Shown in pieces: positions 21,340 to 33,160 of a stretch of DNA of 64,000 bases. This stretch comes from Trifolium pratense. Taxonomy: Eukaryota; Streptophyta; Magnoliopsida; Fabales; Fabaceae. How positions within the stretch are numbered: the stretch's first letter is position 1; each line of letters opens with the position of its first letter. The stretch covers positions 15,135,501 through 15,199,500 of the forward strand of contig NC_060059.1 in NCBI RefSeq assembly GCF_020283565.1, read 5' to 3'. A program made the position numbers and the translations under genes. The notes beneath the pieces are model-generated. The model ran no database searches. It was not told the origin of the DNA and saw only the letters and a list, made by a program, of their open reading frames with translations.

Positions 21340-21528
21340 GGCCCCGTTTGGATTAGCTTATTTTTGAGCTTATGCAAACAGCTTATGCAATTTTCATGTA
21401 TCAATATAAGTTTGTCAATGTAGTTTATGATAAAATAGCTTATAAAAATACAATTTTCACTAGTGTGAAGTTATAAAAAAGCATAAAATCTAATTTATAT
21501 TGCATAAGCTGTTTGCATAAACGGACCC
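21340..21528. mobile_element. Tourist-like MITE
   Basis: GGCCCCGTTTGGATTAGC at the left pairs loosely with the right end GCATAAACGGACCC, with TAT on both sides. The subterminal GCATAAGCTGTTTGCATAA is repeated in inverted form. The size (189 bp) and TIR type fit PIF/Harbinger-derived MITEs. Confidence 0.6.
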
Positions 21529-21532
21529 TATA

Positions 21533-21775
21533 TTGAGAATAAACACCAACATCTCTTGAATTTGACGGTTCTTTACTGTTTCAGTCTTATCTCTTGGGTA
21601 CCAATTTTGTGTTCAAATGATTGTTTCTCTACTGCCAGTCTGCATATCAACACAGTCCCGTCTCCCATTTAAGAACAAATCAGCAAATTAGCTTATGTTG
21701 TGCTTATGCTTTTTCATAATTGTGAAATGAGCTCTCTGATAGCAACATTCTTGCATTATTATTGGCTATAAAAAA
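21533..21775. repeat. Duplicate of intron sequence downstream of copy 2
   Basis: GAATAAACACCAACATCTC and GATAGCAACATTC...GCATTATTATTGGCT recur here from intron 2 of the same gene (19512-19690), in the same order with inserts. This is a local partial duplication. Confidence 0.65.
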
Positions 21776-22109
21776 GCTAAATAAAACTATATACAAGCAA
21801 GTAAAATTAAAATTAACATCATACTATACAAATTACAAACAAATTATAAAACAAAACACAAAATTGTTTGTCTTTTCGCTAATTCATTATCGTAGTGTTT
21901 TCATGTTATTTTTTCAAAGCAACCAAATACCTAAATATATTTACCAAACATTCTAAATTAGCACAAATTGTGCACAATTTATAGGTTAACGAATGGCAAG
22001 TTACAAACATAAAACATAAATAGAAATTATAGCAAAAGTTAAAGCAACAAAAAATTACAATTAAGAAAGCTCCCAAAAAAGCAGTGGGTTGTATACAACT
22101 ATGTTGCAT

Positions 22110-22600
22110 AGCTGCGGGTACGGTACCGGCATCCTCGTATAATTTTTTTTAATATAGTTATATACTTAAAATAATAAAATTATATTCTTAAAACAGATAA
22201 TTAAACATTAAAAGTCGCAAACTTTAAAAGTAGTTATATTGTGGTTTACACGTTTAGGAAATTAGGAGGGGTGGTAAGACTATGCGGCTCTACTTTTAAA
22301 AATAAATAAAAAGGAAAAGAGACTGAATTGATTCTAATTTTAAACTAAAGTGAAACTTTATTAAAAAAAATAAACAAATAAAAAAGAACGGGATTGGAAA
22401 ATGTTGCAAAAAAAAGAAAGAGTAGTTTTTGATGAAATATGTACCATGTTTGTACCCTGAGAGTACCACGAGCGTACCCCGGAAGTACCACGCGTGTACC
22501 CACATGAAAAAACAAAAAAAAAAAACTCGGTACTTTGAGGGTACGTACCATGAGAGTACCATACGCGTACCGGTATCCGGTACGTACCCAGATTTCCTGA
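22110..22600. repeat. GTACC-rich repeat
   Basis: The block is bounded by GCGGGTACGGTACCGGCATCC and GGTACCGGTATCCGGTACG, with about ten GTACC/GGTAC motifs between 22440 and 22590. The layout (GTACC-rich ends, AT-rich middle) resembles the hAT-like families at 3506 and 40671. Confidence 0.5.
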
Positions 22601-22917
22601 AATGAGGAATCAGATTTCCTGTTGTAACTACGTGTCACGTAGTTAGTCAGTTACAACTGTTAGTCGTTTGATCAAAAATGAATAGTTGAGATTGATTTAT
22701 TTTATAATCTTAAATCAAAAGGTTGAGATTTGCTACAACATTAAACTATGGGAAAAGTCTCGACTATACAATTAAACCAAAAAAACGTCTTGAATTAAAC
22801 CACCACCACACTTGAATTTTTATACTATTCTGATTGAAGATACATTAATCATTTCTAACTTTCCTCCTCTCTACTAGTCAACGTCTTATAGGCTTATTTG
22901 ATTGAAAAAGCCTCTAA

Positions 22918-23758
22918 GGGTCTGTTTGGTTCGGGGGTTTTGGAGGGGAGGGGAGGTAATATTTTAATTTTTTTGTGTTTGGTTCAATTTTTAGGAGGGG
23001 ATACGAGGGGAGGGGAGGTGAGCAGAATCCCTCATAACTCAATTTTTGCTTCCCCCCAAATTGGGGGGATTTGGAGGGGAGGAGAGGGAAGCTTTTTAAA
23101 GTTTATTAAACTGACAAAATTATCCTTAATATATTTTAGAATTCCAATATTATCCTTATTACCATTTTTATTATTAGGTCTTTATTGTCTGTACTTTGTA
23201 TTGTATGTACTCCTTGTCTACCTCTGTTTCTATGTGGTGCCGTTGCTACTCATCAAGTATGTATTTTTTTTTTATAATCACTTGCGTTTATATATCTGTT
23301 TGCATATATGCATATATGTATCATGTTTATGTTTGCGTTTATGTTAAAAAGATCCTGTACATACATAATCACTTGCGTTTATGTTAAAAAGAAAGAAGGG
23401 ATTGGATGGAACGATGATAAGATCCTTGAGGCAAGGAGATAGCAAATGGGAGGCTGTCTTCCTTAAGCAAGCAAATTACTAATAATATATGTGTGTCTGT
23501 ATTGATCAAAGAGATATTAGTTTTAAAAATGAGTTTTATAAGATTTTAAGGGTAAAAAAGTAAATTGCTTTTAAAATACCTCCCCTCCCCTTGTGAACCA
23601 AACATATATTTAATTAAAATATCTCACCTCCCCTCCTCTCCCCTCTTTTGAACCAAACACATATGTAATTAAAAAATTTCCCTCCCCTCCCCTTCCCTCC
23701 CCTCCCCTCTATAAAAATACCTCACCTCCCCTCCCCCTATTTTGAACCAAACAGACCC
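22918..23758. mobile_element. Tourist-like (PIF/Harbinger) MITE of 841 bp
   Basis: The ends GGGTCTGTTTGGTTC and GAACCAAACAGACCC are perfect inverted repeats, flanked by TAA (22915-22917, 23759-23761). Subterminal blocks are rich in GGAGGGGAGG on the left and CCTCCCCTCC on the right. The homologous upstream region of copy 5 has the empty site at 37564-37566. Confidence 0.85.
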
Positions 23759-23761
23759 TAA

Positions 23762-24500
23762 ATGAGCCATCCTCTAAAGCCATCCTCTAAATAACATTAT
23801 GTAACAGAGCACAACAACCCTCCAAGAATTCCTCCTCTCATACAAATAAGGACCTTCTCCAACTCCGGCCACCCTTTCCCCCACCTCAACCCCGTGACAT
23901 AACTATGCCACTTTTATACTCGACTCCAAAAATAAATCTGCTAAGCAAGTAAAACGTTCTCTCAAAATGTGTCACATTTAGGCGAGTCTTATCACTTCGT
24001 CTACAAAATATTGGTCTGGTTGCATTTTTATTTTAGTCCCCTTATTTTTACCATTTTACATAATTTGTCCTCTTAGTTTTTTTTTTTTGACAAAATTTGT
24101 CTCTTAGTTAAAATTTGACAGTTTTGGTTTCTCCATCAAATATTTGATCTAAAATACGGTGACATGAGATGTTTTAAATAAATTATTAAGTAATTGTTCT
24201 CAAAATTTTATCAATATTGATCTTTTTTCTATTGCCAGATCATATATCAAATTATGACATTTAAAACGTATCACTTAAATTAGTTTTTAGTTCAAAAATA
24301 TGATAAAAAAATTAAAATTGTCGAATTCTAAAATAGAATCAAAGCTATAAATTAGTGGAAATACGGAACCAAAATTACAACTAAGAGATATATGTTTGTT
24401 AAAATTAAAGAGATTTTTTTGGTACAAATTAAGAGATTTCTTCAACATTAAGTCATTTTAAAAATAAAACGAAAAAATCATTTAACTCTAAAAAACAATA
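23762..24500. repeat. Upstream region duplicated between copies 3 and 5
   Basis: From AACATTATGTAACAGAG to the TATA box this region matches 37611-38256 in order, with small indels, showing that the duplicated unit includes at least 0.7 kb of promoter. No gene is seen. Confidence 0.7.
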
Positions 24501-24501
24501 G

Positions 24502-24509
24502 TATAAATA
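24502..24509 (+). promoter_or_regulatory. TATA box of F-box copy 3
   Basis: TATAAATA 54 bp before the ATG; the leader ends AAGTTAAAGTTGAAGAAGA directly before ATG, as in copies 4-6. Confidence 0.6.
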
Positions 24510-25323
24510 AATGCTGAAACTAATATATCTCTTCCTAAGTTAAAGTTGAAGAAGAATGGCAGCATGTGAGGACCTGCCAGAAGAGTGCATTGCCACCATA
24601 CTCTCTCATTTCCAAGACTTTCGATTCTGCCGCCGATTCCGATGCTGTTTGGGATCAATTTCTTCCTTCTGATCCCAATTCATCAACTCTATTATCTTAC
24701 AATCTCCTTACCTTGCCAACATATTCCGACCAAAAAGGCTCTCTATCTTGCTCTATCCGATAGCCCTATCATCACCGACAACGGTAAAAAGGTATTGTTC
24801 TTTCTAACTGCCGATTTATCGAATGTTAGGGTTTATCATCGATTTGATTGTTGTATAAAATGCTAATAGATATTTTGGATAATTTTAAAATGTAGAGCGT
24901 TCAATTAGATAGAAAGAGTGAGAAAAAGTGTATCATGCTTGCTGCTAGATCTTTCGCCATTTCTTGGGGTGATGATGAGCGCTATTGGAACTGGATTGCT
25001 ATGCCTGATTCCAGGTTTGCTCTTGACTTTTCTAATTGCTTTATTTAATTTTGTTCATTAACTTATTTTATTGAGAAGTAATAACCAGCTAACATTTCAT
25101 CTTTAACTTAATTTGATATTTTAGGTATGAAACATGGACTCCGACCCAGACACCTCACACGACACATACACATATATGTCGACACTTTTAATTTAAAATA
25201 TATAGGACACCAACACCACCATTATTTGATAATTCTCTTTGTAGAACGATATATGTGAGGATTATCAATTTGAATAAATGAATATGGTTTATTTTTAATA
25301 CTAAACAAAAAGTGAGAGTTTTA

Positions 25324-25965
25324 GGCTTCCTTTGTTACGGATTAAAAAATAGTCATTTTTATATAAAATAATTTAGGGATTAATTTTTTGAGATTTTATA
25401 GAAAACGGGAATTTATTTTGTGTTTGTTTATTATAGTATCAATCACGAAAATAATTTTTAGTTTGTTTGGATACAACTTGTAAAAGGGATTTTTTTTATT
25501 ACAAAATAAGTTTCACCTTTTAATATTTGCTATCTTTCTTCTCTAAAAAACGCTTCTCATTTTTAACCGTTTTTCTGGTTATTTTTAGATTATGATTTTT
25601 TTAAACATCTATAATAAAAAGATGCAAAATCTTTTAAAGTGATTATTTTTATAAAAAAGAAAATGCTTTTTTTTCTAAGATAAACTATACTCCTTCCTTC
25701 CCAATATAATTGTCACAATTTGACCGTTTGCACTATTCATATAAACTACTTTGACTATATTTTTTACTAATGTACAAAGATAAATATTAACATATGGAAT
25801 CTTGTTAGATTTGTATCGATGAGTACTATCAAAATATCATTTTTTTTTCATAATTTTTAATAATACACAACAAAAGATATTCACGATCAAAATTATGCAT
25901 TGACAAGTGTGCAGTGATAAAATGCGACTATTATTTTGAGACGGAGGGAGTAACAAACAACCTCA
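25324..25965. mobile_element. MITE in intron of copy 3, itself hit by a Stowaway
   Basis: The stretch TTTGTTACGGATTAAAAAAT ... TTATTTTTATAAAAAAG is colinear with the element at 43229-43800. It lacks the SINE found there (empty site about 25481-25500). Its right end is split by the 25690-25950 element: AAACTATA before and TAACAAACAACCTC after match CTATAACAAACCGCCTC at 43771. Confidence 0.65.
25690..25950. mobile_element. Stowaway-like MITE
   Basis: Ends CTCCTTCCTTCCCAATATAA and the complement of TATTTTGAGACGGAGGGAG, with TA on both sides (25688-25689, 25951-25952). Confidence 0.75.
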
Positions 25966-26589
25966 TATCAATTTAGTTATGCTTGGAATAAATTTAGTTA
26001 TGCTTGTTTTACAGCTTCCAAATTTTAGTTGATGATTAGTGTAACATATATATGCATTAATTCTTATCTTTTTGTGCACAAATTTTGCACAGATTACCTG
26101 AAGTTGCTAAGCTTATTCACGTGTGGTGGCTTGAAATTCGTGGGATGATTAACACCCTTGCCTTGTCCGCAAATACTCAGTATGGGGCTTATCTTGTGTT
26201 CAAGATGATTGATCTTAGGGTCTTCCTGTGGACTTATCATTTGGTGTCGAAGGTGGCAATAACAACACTAAAATTGAGAAGGTTGCTTGCAGGACAGGGT
26301 TGTAGGATTGCCACGTCCCAATATAAAAAGCGATGGGTGGTTGGAGATTGAGATGGGAGAATTATTCACTTCAGGCCTTGAACATGAAGAAGTCCACATG
26401 AGTGTAATCGAGACAAAGGCTCTGAAGGGAAATTTCTTTTTTGAAGGAATAGAAATTAGGCCTAAGGAAGACGGTTAAACAACATCATTCACTAAACTAT
26501 ACAAAGCCATAAGCTACAGCTTCCCCTGCCGAAACTTTTCAACATACTATGTGTGACAGATATATTCTTGTTCCAAATTGTCTCTTGAT

Positions 26590-26730
26590 AGAGTGTATGA
26601 ATCAAGGTTTTAAATTGCGGTTGCAGTCGTTGATGTGGTAACGGTTGCGGTTGTTGCTAATGCGGCCATTGCGGTTGCTGCAACGCGCAATGCAGCTGTT
26701 GCGACGTGAACTCATTTTGAAATTTCACAA
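26590..26730. repeat. TTGCGG-rich low-complexity stretch
   Basis: GCGGTTGC-type motifs recur about ten times downstream of copy 3. It is followed at 26838-26960 by a direct duplication of AAATTAAATAGATTTTAACC...GATTGAC. No gene is seen in 26479-27175. Confidence 0.5.
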
Positions 26731-27175
26731 GCAATATAAAACGAAACATGGTGTTTGTGCAGCAAATTAATCCTCACAGAAGCATGGTTATGCTATAATC
26801 ATCATCGACAATGTTAGTTACAACAAAGAGATTTTTGTTTTGTTACAAATTAAATAGATTTTAACCAATCGTTAATTATTTAGTGGTGATTGACGCTGAA
26901 CTTAATTTTACAAATTAAATAGATTTTAACCAATCGTTAATTGATTTAGTGTTGATTGACTCTGAACTTAATAGGAAAGACCACACAGTTCGATTCCCGC
27001 AACTGCGATCGAAGAGGTAACCCCCGAACTAGATTAAACTCGTGCTGATAACCAAAATTAAAAAGATTTTGTTTTTTTGTATATAAGAAACAAAGAGATA
27101 TTTTTGGTACAAATTAAGAGATTTCTTCAACATTAAGTCTTTAAAAAAAAATCATTTAACTCTAAAAAACACTAG

Positions 27176-27183
27176 TATAAATA
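27176..27183 (+). promoter_or_regulatory. TATA box of F-box copy 4
   Basis: TATAAATA, 62 bp before the ATG, in a block (ATCATTTAACTCTAAAAAAC...) shared with copies 3, 5 and 6. The leader AAGTTAAAGTTGAAGAAGA abuts the ATG at 27238. Confidence 0.65.
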
Positions 27184-27237
27184 AATGCTCCAAGCTTCCG
27201 ATAATAAACCCTCTTCGTAAGTTAAAGTTGAAGAAGA

Positions 27238-29579
27238 ATGGCAGCATTTGAGGAGTTGCCGGAAGGGTGCATTGCCACCATACTCTCTCGTACGACTCCG
27301 CTTGACGCCGGAAGGCTCTCCCTCATTTCCAAGACTTTCCGTTCTGCCGCCGATTCCGATGCTGTCTGGGATCAATTTCTCCCTTCCGATCCCAATTTCA
27401 TCGACTCTATCATCTCACAGTCTCCTTCCCTTGCCAACATTCAAACCAAAAAGGCTCTCTATCTCGCTCTATCCGATCGACCTATCATCATCGACAATGG
27501 TAAAAAGGTATTCTTCTTTCTAACCGCCTATTTATCGAATGTTAGGGTTTATCATTGATTTGACTGTTGTATAAAATCTAATGTCAATTGGATATGTTGT
27601 AATGTAGAGCTTTCAATTAAATAGAAAGAGTGGGAAAAAGTGTATCATGCTTGCTGCTAGATCTTTCGCCATTACTTGGGGTGATGATGAGCGCTATTGG
27701 AACTGGATTGCTATGCCTGAATCCAGGTTTGCTAACATATCATCATTAACTTAATTGGATATCTTGGTTATGAAACAGGACTCCGACAAGGACACAGATA
27801 CATGGTGACACTGTTAACTTAAAATACATAGGACACTGACACTGCTACATATATGTTGATTTATTTATTATAATTAAATAAAATATTATTTATTATTTAT
27901 ATATCTAAATTGATAATCAAAATATCGACATGTGCATCTTAATTGAACAATTTATTTTATTTGAAAGATGGTCTGAAATATTAGGATACAATAGTACAAT
28001 GTCTGATCGTTATTTGAAAGATGTTCTGAAATACTAAGATACTCCCTCCGTCCCAAATTATATTTCAAACTATTATGATTTCCTTATAATTTGGGACGGA
28101 GGGAGTACAATAGTACACTTGTTGATGTGTCCAATGAGTGTCTAAGGAGGTGTGTTGATGCAAATAAAAATAATTTATTTTGGGACACTTGTCTAAGTTG
28201 AGTGTCATACACATGTTGGACACTTATCCAAGGAGTGTTGAAACAAAGGAAAAAACAAATTTTTTTGAGTTATCTGACATGTCGTACAAGTGTCAGACAC
28301 TGTGACACGCTTAATTTTAAAGGTGTCCATGCTTCATAGCTTAGTTGTCTTTCTACCAAATGTTGTAATTTGTGAATGTCCATTCTCAATAGCTTAAGTC
28401 GTAAACGACCGACTCTGTATAAAATGAGTACAATATGTTTTCAAATAAGAACCCACATATAAGCAAAAATAACTACTTTCACATATTTCCAACCGGAATT
28501 TTCTGTAAACATGCTCTTCCTTCTTGTACTGATATCAACTGGCTTTTGCTTCCATATATTATCAACTTTTGGTGATGAATATTCTAAATCAAAGTTAGTA
28601 AAGAAGGTTTGGCCAGGGTGCTCTATGTGGTGTTCTACTTCAAGACCATGCCATAAATAAGTAAATGTTTCAAAATCCATAGCTTCTGCAGATTGTACTA
28701 GTTATATGAAAGATAATTTTTTCATTTCAAAAGTTGAATGAAGGTATTTTCTATTTTCAGTCTCACTTTCTCCGCGTGATTTCTTTTAGGTGAATACTTC
28801 TTGTTAGATTATTTAATCCCAAATTTAACTGATACCCAAATTTGAACCTCAATAACAGTGATGGTGGTCCATTGTCTGAAAATTTCTCTTTATGGATAAA
28901 ACACAAATATACATAACACAAATATACGTAACTTATTAACACAAATATACACTTAAAATAAATTTGGTTATGCTTGTTTTCCAGCTTCCAAATTTTAGTT
29001 GATGAGCCTGGCAGCCTGCATTGTTAGTGCAAATACTCCTTATGTGATGTTATCGATCATTTTCAACCTTTTTCTTAGTTCACGCACTCATCTTTTTGTG
29101 CACAAATTTTGGACAGGTTCCCTGAAGTTGCTAAGCTTAATCATGTGTGGTGGCTTGAAATTCGTGGGATGATTAACACCCTTGCCTTGTCCGCAAATAC
29201 TCAGTATGGGGCTTATCTTGTGTTCAAGATGATTGATCCCAGTGGATTTGAGAACCTTCCTGTGGACTTATCTGTTGGTGTCGAAGGTGGCAATAACAAC
29301 ACTAAAATTGTCTGTTTGGATTCAAACGTGGAACCTATGTGGCACATAGCAGGAAGACGGAACCGTGATTGGAACCGTCATATGAGAAGGTTGCAGGACA
29401 GGGTTGTAGGATTGCCACGTCCCAATATAAGAAGCGACGAGTGGTTAGAGATTGAGATGGGAGAATTCTTCAATTCAAGCCTTGAACATGAAGAAGTCCA
29501 CATGAGTGTTATTGAGACAAAGGCCGGTCAGTTGAAGTATAATTTCTTTGTTGAAGGAATAGAAATCAGGCCCAAGTAA
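27238..29579 (+). CDS. F-box protein PP2-B10-like, copy 4 (three exons)
   Basis: Exons are 27238-27507, 27608-27726 and 29117-29579, 852 bp, 283 aa. The F-box is MAAFEELPEGCIATILSRTT ... [14 protein letters not shown] in exon 1. Exon 2 encodes [20 protein letters not shown]. Exon 3 encodes [20 protein letters not shown], a basic stretch [26 protein letters not shown] and EGIEIRPK. The protein stops at RPK because the next codon is TAA, where copies 3 and 5 have GAA; three to four terminal residues are lost compared with relatives, probably without effect. Very close to copy 6, including introns, so these two are a recent duplicate pair. Expected SCF substrate receptor with a PP2 lectin-like domain. 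Confidence 0.88.
28042..28105. mobile_element. 64-bp mini Stowaway in intron 2 of copy 4
   Basis: CTCCCTCCGTCCCAAATTAT and its complement form nearly the whole element, flanked by TA. The same intron in copy 6 reads ACTAAGATACAATAG without it (TA at 44743-44744): an exact empty site. Confidence 0.9.
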
Positions 29580-32400
29580 GACAGTTAAACAACATTCAGT
29601 AAACTATACAAAGTCATAAGCTACAGCTTCCCCTGTCGGAACTTTTCAACATAAAGCGACACACATAGATACTACAGTATGTGAGAGTGAGATTCTTGTT
29701 CCAAATTGTCTCTTGATAAAGTGTATGAATCAGTATATACTATAATAACTGTGTTTTGGATGTTTCAACTGTGTATATTTGAATTCAATATTTATTTGCG
29801 GCCATTTTTTTTTGGGAACCTCAACTATGAAAGCTAGGTACTTGACCCTCTATGATTGATGACATTACACTGCACAATATAAACTCACATTTGTGAAAAT
29901 ATTTTAAAAATTAACTTATAACAATGATACTATGATATAGTTTAATTAATTCCTCTATACATCACATAGATATCGCGACACGGATTGCTCTCGCTCTCAC
30001 TCCGATCTTGCTCCGTTCGCGATTCTGCTCCGATCTCACTCTCCCTTTGATCTTGCTCCGATCTCAATCTCCTCCTATCCTCTTCGCCGCATTCCTCCTT
30101 CCTCGCAATTGTTATTCTTCGTTGAAATTTGATGTTGTAGTGCTCGATTCTTCTCCGATTTTGGCGTAAGTTAAATTTCAACACTCTAATTGAGTTCTGG
30201 ATTTGATTTGAACGCTATGAATCACATAATCTCATTCGTATGAATTAGAAATCACTAGTGCATAATCAGAAAATTAGGGTTCCTACTTCATGCTTGTTTA
30301 ATTGCATAATCATCGACTCACTAAGCATTGATTATTTGCATGTTATTACATTACAGGAGTCTTACTGAGAAAAATCCTTTTGAATCTCTTTTCACATCAA
30401 CAAAATCCTTCAATTAAACACATTTTATGGCAATTTTTGTTTCCATTTCTCTATTTAGGTTTTGCACAAACTGAATTCATAGATTGAATTCAGGTTACTA
30501 AATTTGTTCACCAAATTCATTTTACTGTATGAGATAGAATTAGATCATACTTATTGGATTGATTCTATAAGTAACATCTAGTGGCATGTATTTAGATGAT
30601 ACTGTACATGATTCTTATTCTTACAAGAAACTTTGCTGTGATACAATAATTTCCTCTGTATATTTGCTACTGACTTGTGATTGGGCAGAGCAATGAGTCA
30701 CCGATCCCTTTATACATGTTCATAATGGTAGTCTTTTTTCTAGTGTAGGTGATTTGTGATCTGGTTTAGTAAGTTAACCAATACTCAATTTGTGATATGA
30801 TCATCTTTGCATATTGTATGCAACTATGTTGATGGAGCTATAGGCTATAGTATGCAACTATGTTGATGAAGCTATTGGAAGCAACTATTTTGATGTTCCA
30901 CTATTGGAAGCAATTCTTTCGATAAGGAACTGTATATGGAAGTGTGGATTTCTCCAAACTAACTTTTAGTGAAAGTATGAAGCTTAGAGCTGGTGTTAAC
31001 AAAATCTCTCTTCTGAGTGTTGCAGTTGGGATTCTGGTTCGTTTTCTCCCTCTCTATTTGTGTCTGCCTGCGCATGGATGTGTCTAAATATATTATCTTT
31101 GCACATCAAAACTAACTGATTTTTAAGAAACATGAACGGTAGTTGATGTCATGAGTCATGACTATGTCTGATTAGACATGGTCGAGGGAGAAGTCGCAAT
31201 CCACCCCAGTCTTCCCCAAGTATGTTAGTTACTGCATCAGATTTTTAATAGGGAATAGAGGGAGTATTTTACTTGTTTCCTACTCTGTAGTTTTCCTTTA
31301 ATAAACTTCTACAAAATGTTATACTCTTGTTGCATGATCCTTCCTTTTATTAGCCATATTTAGTCGATGCTTTAACCAAATGTGTGAAAGGGAAATAATA
31401 CAAAGAATGAATGTCAATTAAATCTACATTGTGCGTTTGATCTGCTAAAAAATAAGGGACTGGACAGGAGAACTCCTGCTGTACTGTGTTTGATTTTAAA
31501 AGTGTTTCTGGTACTGGACAAACTGGAGCCAAGGGACGGGACAAAAACTGAAATTTTTGTCCTCTACAGAACCACAGGACAACTTTTTGTCCTCAGCACA
31601 AGTTGTCTAAAATACCAAAATAACCTTTTGTACACCAAATATCGTACAATACAAAGTTTGTTCAATATCTTAAACGTTTGTCCTGTGCTGTTCTGTCTTG
31701 TAATGTACTGTTATAAATATCAGAGAAATACTAAGTTCCAGCTCCACGACATGTTCCCATTTTTGCTGCGCGTCTTGTGTCAGAACTTTGCATTGTCTTA
31801 TCATGTTTATTTTAGAATGAATTTGTTTAGTAACTGTAGTTGATGTCACAATTATTCTGCTCTTTTTTGGATTGTATCTCATGTCAAACTGTCATTTGAA
31901 ATGTGAGTGTGCAATTAATTTGAAGCCTTAATGCTGATTTTTTGCATAATGATACACTCACTAAGCATTGATTATATGCATGTTATTACTTGAACAGTAT
32001 ACGTTAGCAGATTCACTAGTCATTGAATTTTGAAATTTGAATTGTTTCTGCATAAAGTAGAAAGTAATTTTTGCTTGATTAATACTATAAAAGGCACTTT
32101 TATATATTAAAGTAAATATGATTATAGTTGTCCTCTCTAAATCACATCCAATACAAGGAGATGTGATTATTAGCTGAAACTCTCCTTTGATGGCAGACAT
32201 TCGCTATCACAGTGGTTGGATCAAGTCCATTTGAAGTTCACAGAAGAGATATATATATTTATAGGTTCCTGAATTTATTGGTTCATTGATCCTTATTGTT
32301 GAGTTTGTTTCTCCACAATTGATTTCTAGTCCAACTAGTATGATGCATGAATTTATTAATTGGTTCATGTATTCTAACCATACTGTGTTACGAACTTTAT
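29580..32400. other. Intergenic region with exon-like, CT-rich segment
   Basis: After the 3' flank of copy 4, 29970-30170 is GC/CT-rich with repeated CTTGCTCCGATCTC motifs, like a plant 5' UTR, followed by GTAAGTT-like sequence. The rest is AT-rich. 31430-31720 has repeated GGACA/TGTCC motifs and may be another MITE. No intact coding gene was found. Confidence 0.4.
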
Positions 32401-32406
32401 TTATAG

Positions 32407-32475
32407 GGACGTGCTTGTATTAGCAGAGCATCAAGATGGCGAAATTCAGTTGGGAAGTAAGCTAAAAACATCCAG
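32407..32475 (+). pseudogene. Possible exon fragment (ETF-alpha-like, tentative)
   Basis: Bounded by TATAG and GTAAAG, this 69-bp segment is open and reads DVLVLAEHQDGEIQLGSKL. The pattern LxLAEHxxGxI recalls the mature N-terminus of the electron-transfer flavoprotein alpha subunit. No other exon of that protein was recognised around it, so it may be a captured fragment in a transposon or chance. Confidence 0.25.
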
Positions 32476-33160
32476 GTAAAGCTTCTCCATCTTATGTTCA
32501 ATTACTGAAATGTGTTTTAAATGTGCTCTTTTTTATTATTTTGTTTATACATATAGGTTACAGAGCAATTAAGTGATTCAAATTAATGTGAGTTGGAGAA
32601 CAAATCTACTCCTTGGTTTGCAAGTATGAAGGTAATGGACAGACCTAATCTATAGGTCAAGTTTCTTAAAGGTTGTGGTATGATTATTATTTGACTATGA
32701 TATGATTTGAATATTATACCTTATACTTTTTCTTTGGTTATCAGTAATAAATTGCAAGTTACATTTATTTGAGTAGTTACACTTCCATGATATGTAAAGA
32801 ATGCTTTTTCAGTTGCAATTTAGACTAGCTTGTTATTTTAGTTCATTTTTTACTAGCTGGTTATTTTGGTTTGACACAACCGTCATTTACATCATTTTGA
32901 TGAATAAATGGGATTTCCTAGTGGTTTTGTGGGGAATGATTAAATAGGTGAAGAAATTGGTTCATGAATATGTGTAGGAGAAATCAATTACATGTATGCT
33001 ATAGTTTTTTTATTTATTAATTTGGAGTCTTTTTGCATTATGGAGTATTAGCATCTATATAGGAATGATGATGATTCATTCAAAGTTTACAATCCAGCCT
33101 AATCAGTTTTGAATAGAAAGGCATTTTATAAATATTAAAAAAAAAATCTAAAAAGCTTGG
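32476..33160. other. Intergenic AT-rich DNA
   Basis: No gene or clear repeat structure was recognised. Confidence 0.4.

Larger units (their letters stand above)
24556..26478 (+). pseudogene. F-box PP2-B10-like pseudogene, copy 3
   Basis: The three-exon outline is kept (about 24556-24789, 24896-25014, 26093-26478), but the gene is broken. Relative to copy 4 the F-box has a 35-bp deletion between short CTCTC/CCCTC repeats near 24608, plus a 1-bp loss near 24690 and a 2-bp gain near 24721, so the F-box is out of frame. Exon 2 is intact (119 bp). Exon 3 begins with ATTACC in place of GTTCCC and has internal deletions of about 13 and 78 bp near 26217 and 26278. The C-terminus ([11 protein letters not shown] ... 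[11 protein letters not shown]) survives. No functional product is expected. Confidence 0.9.

Noticed and set aside
22898..23387. Plus-strand frames of 149 and 63 codons in the Tourist-like element
   Set aside because: Hydrophobic, Tyr/Cys-rich text from CT/GA-rich repeats; no transposase motif.
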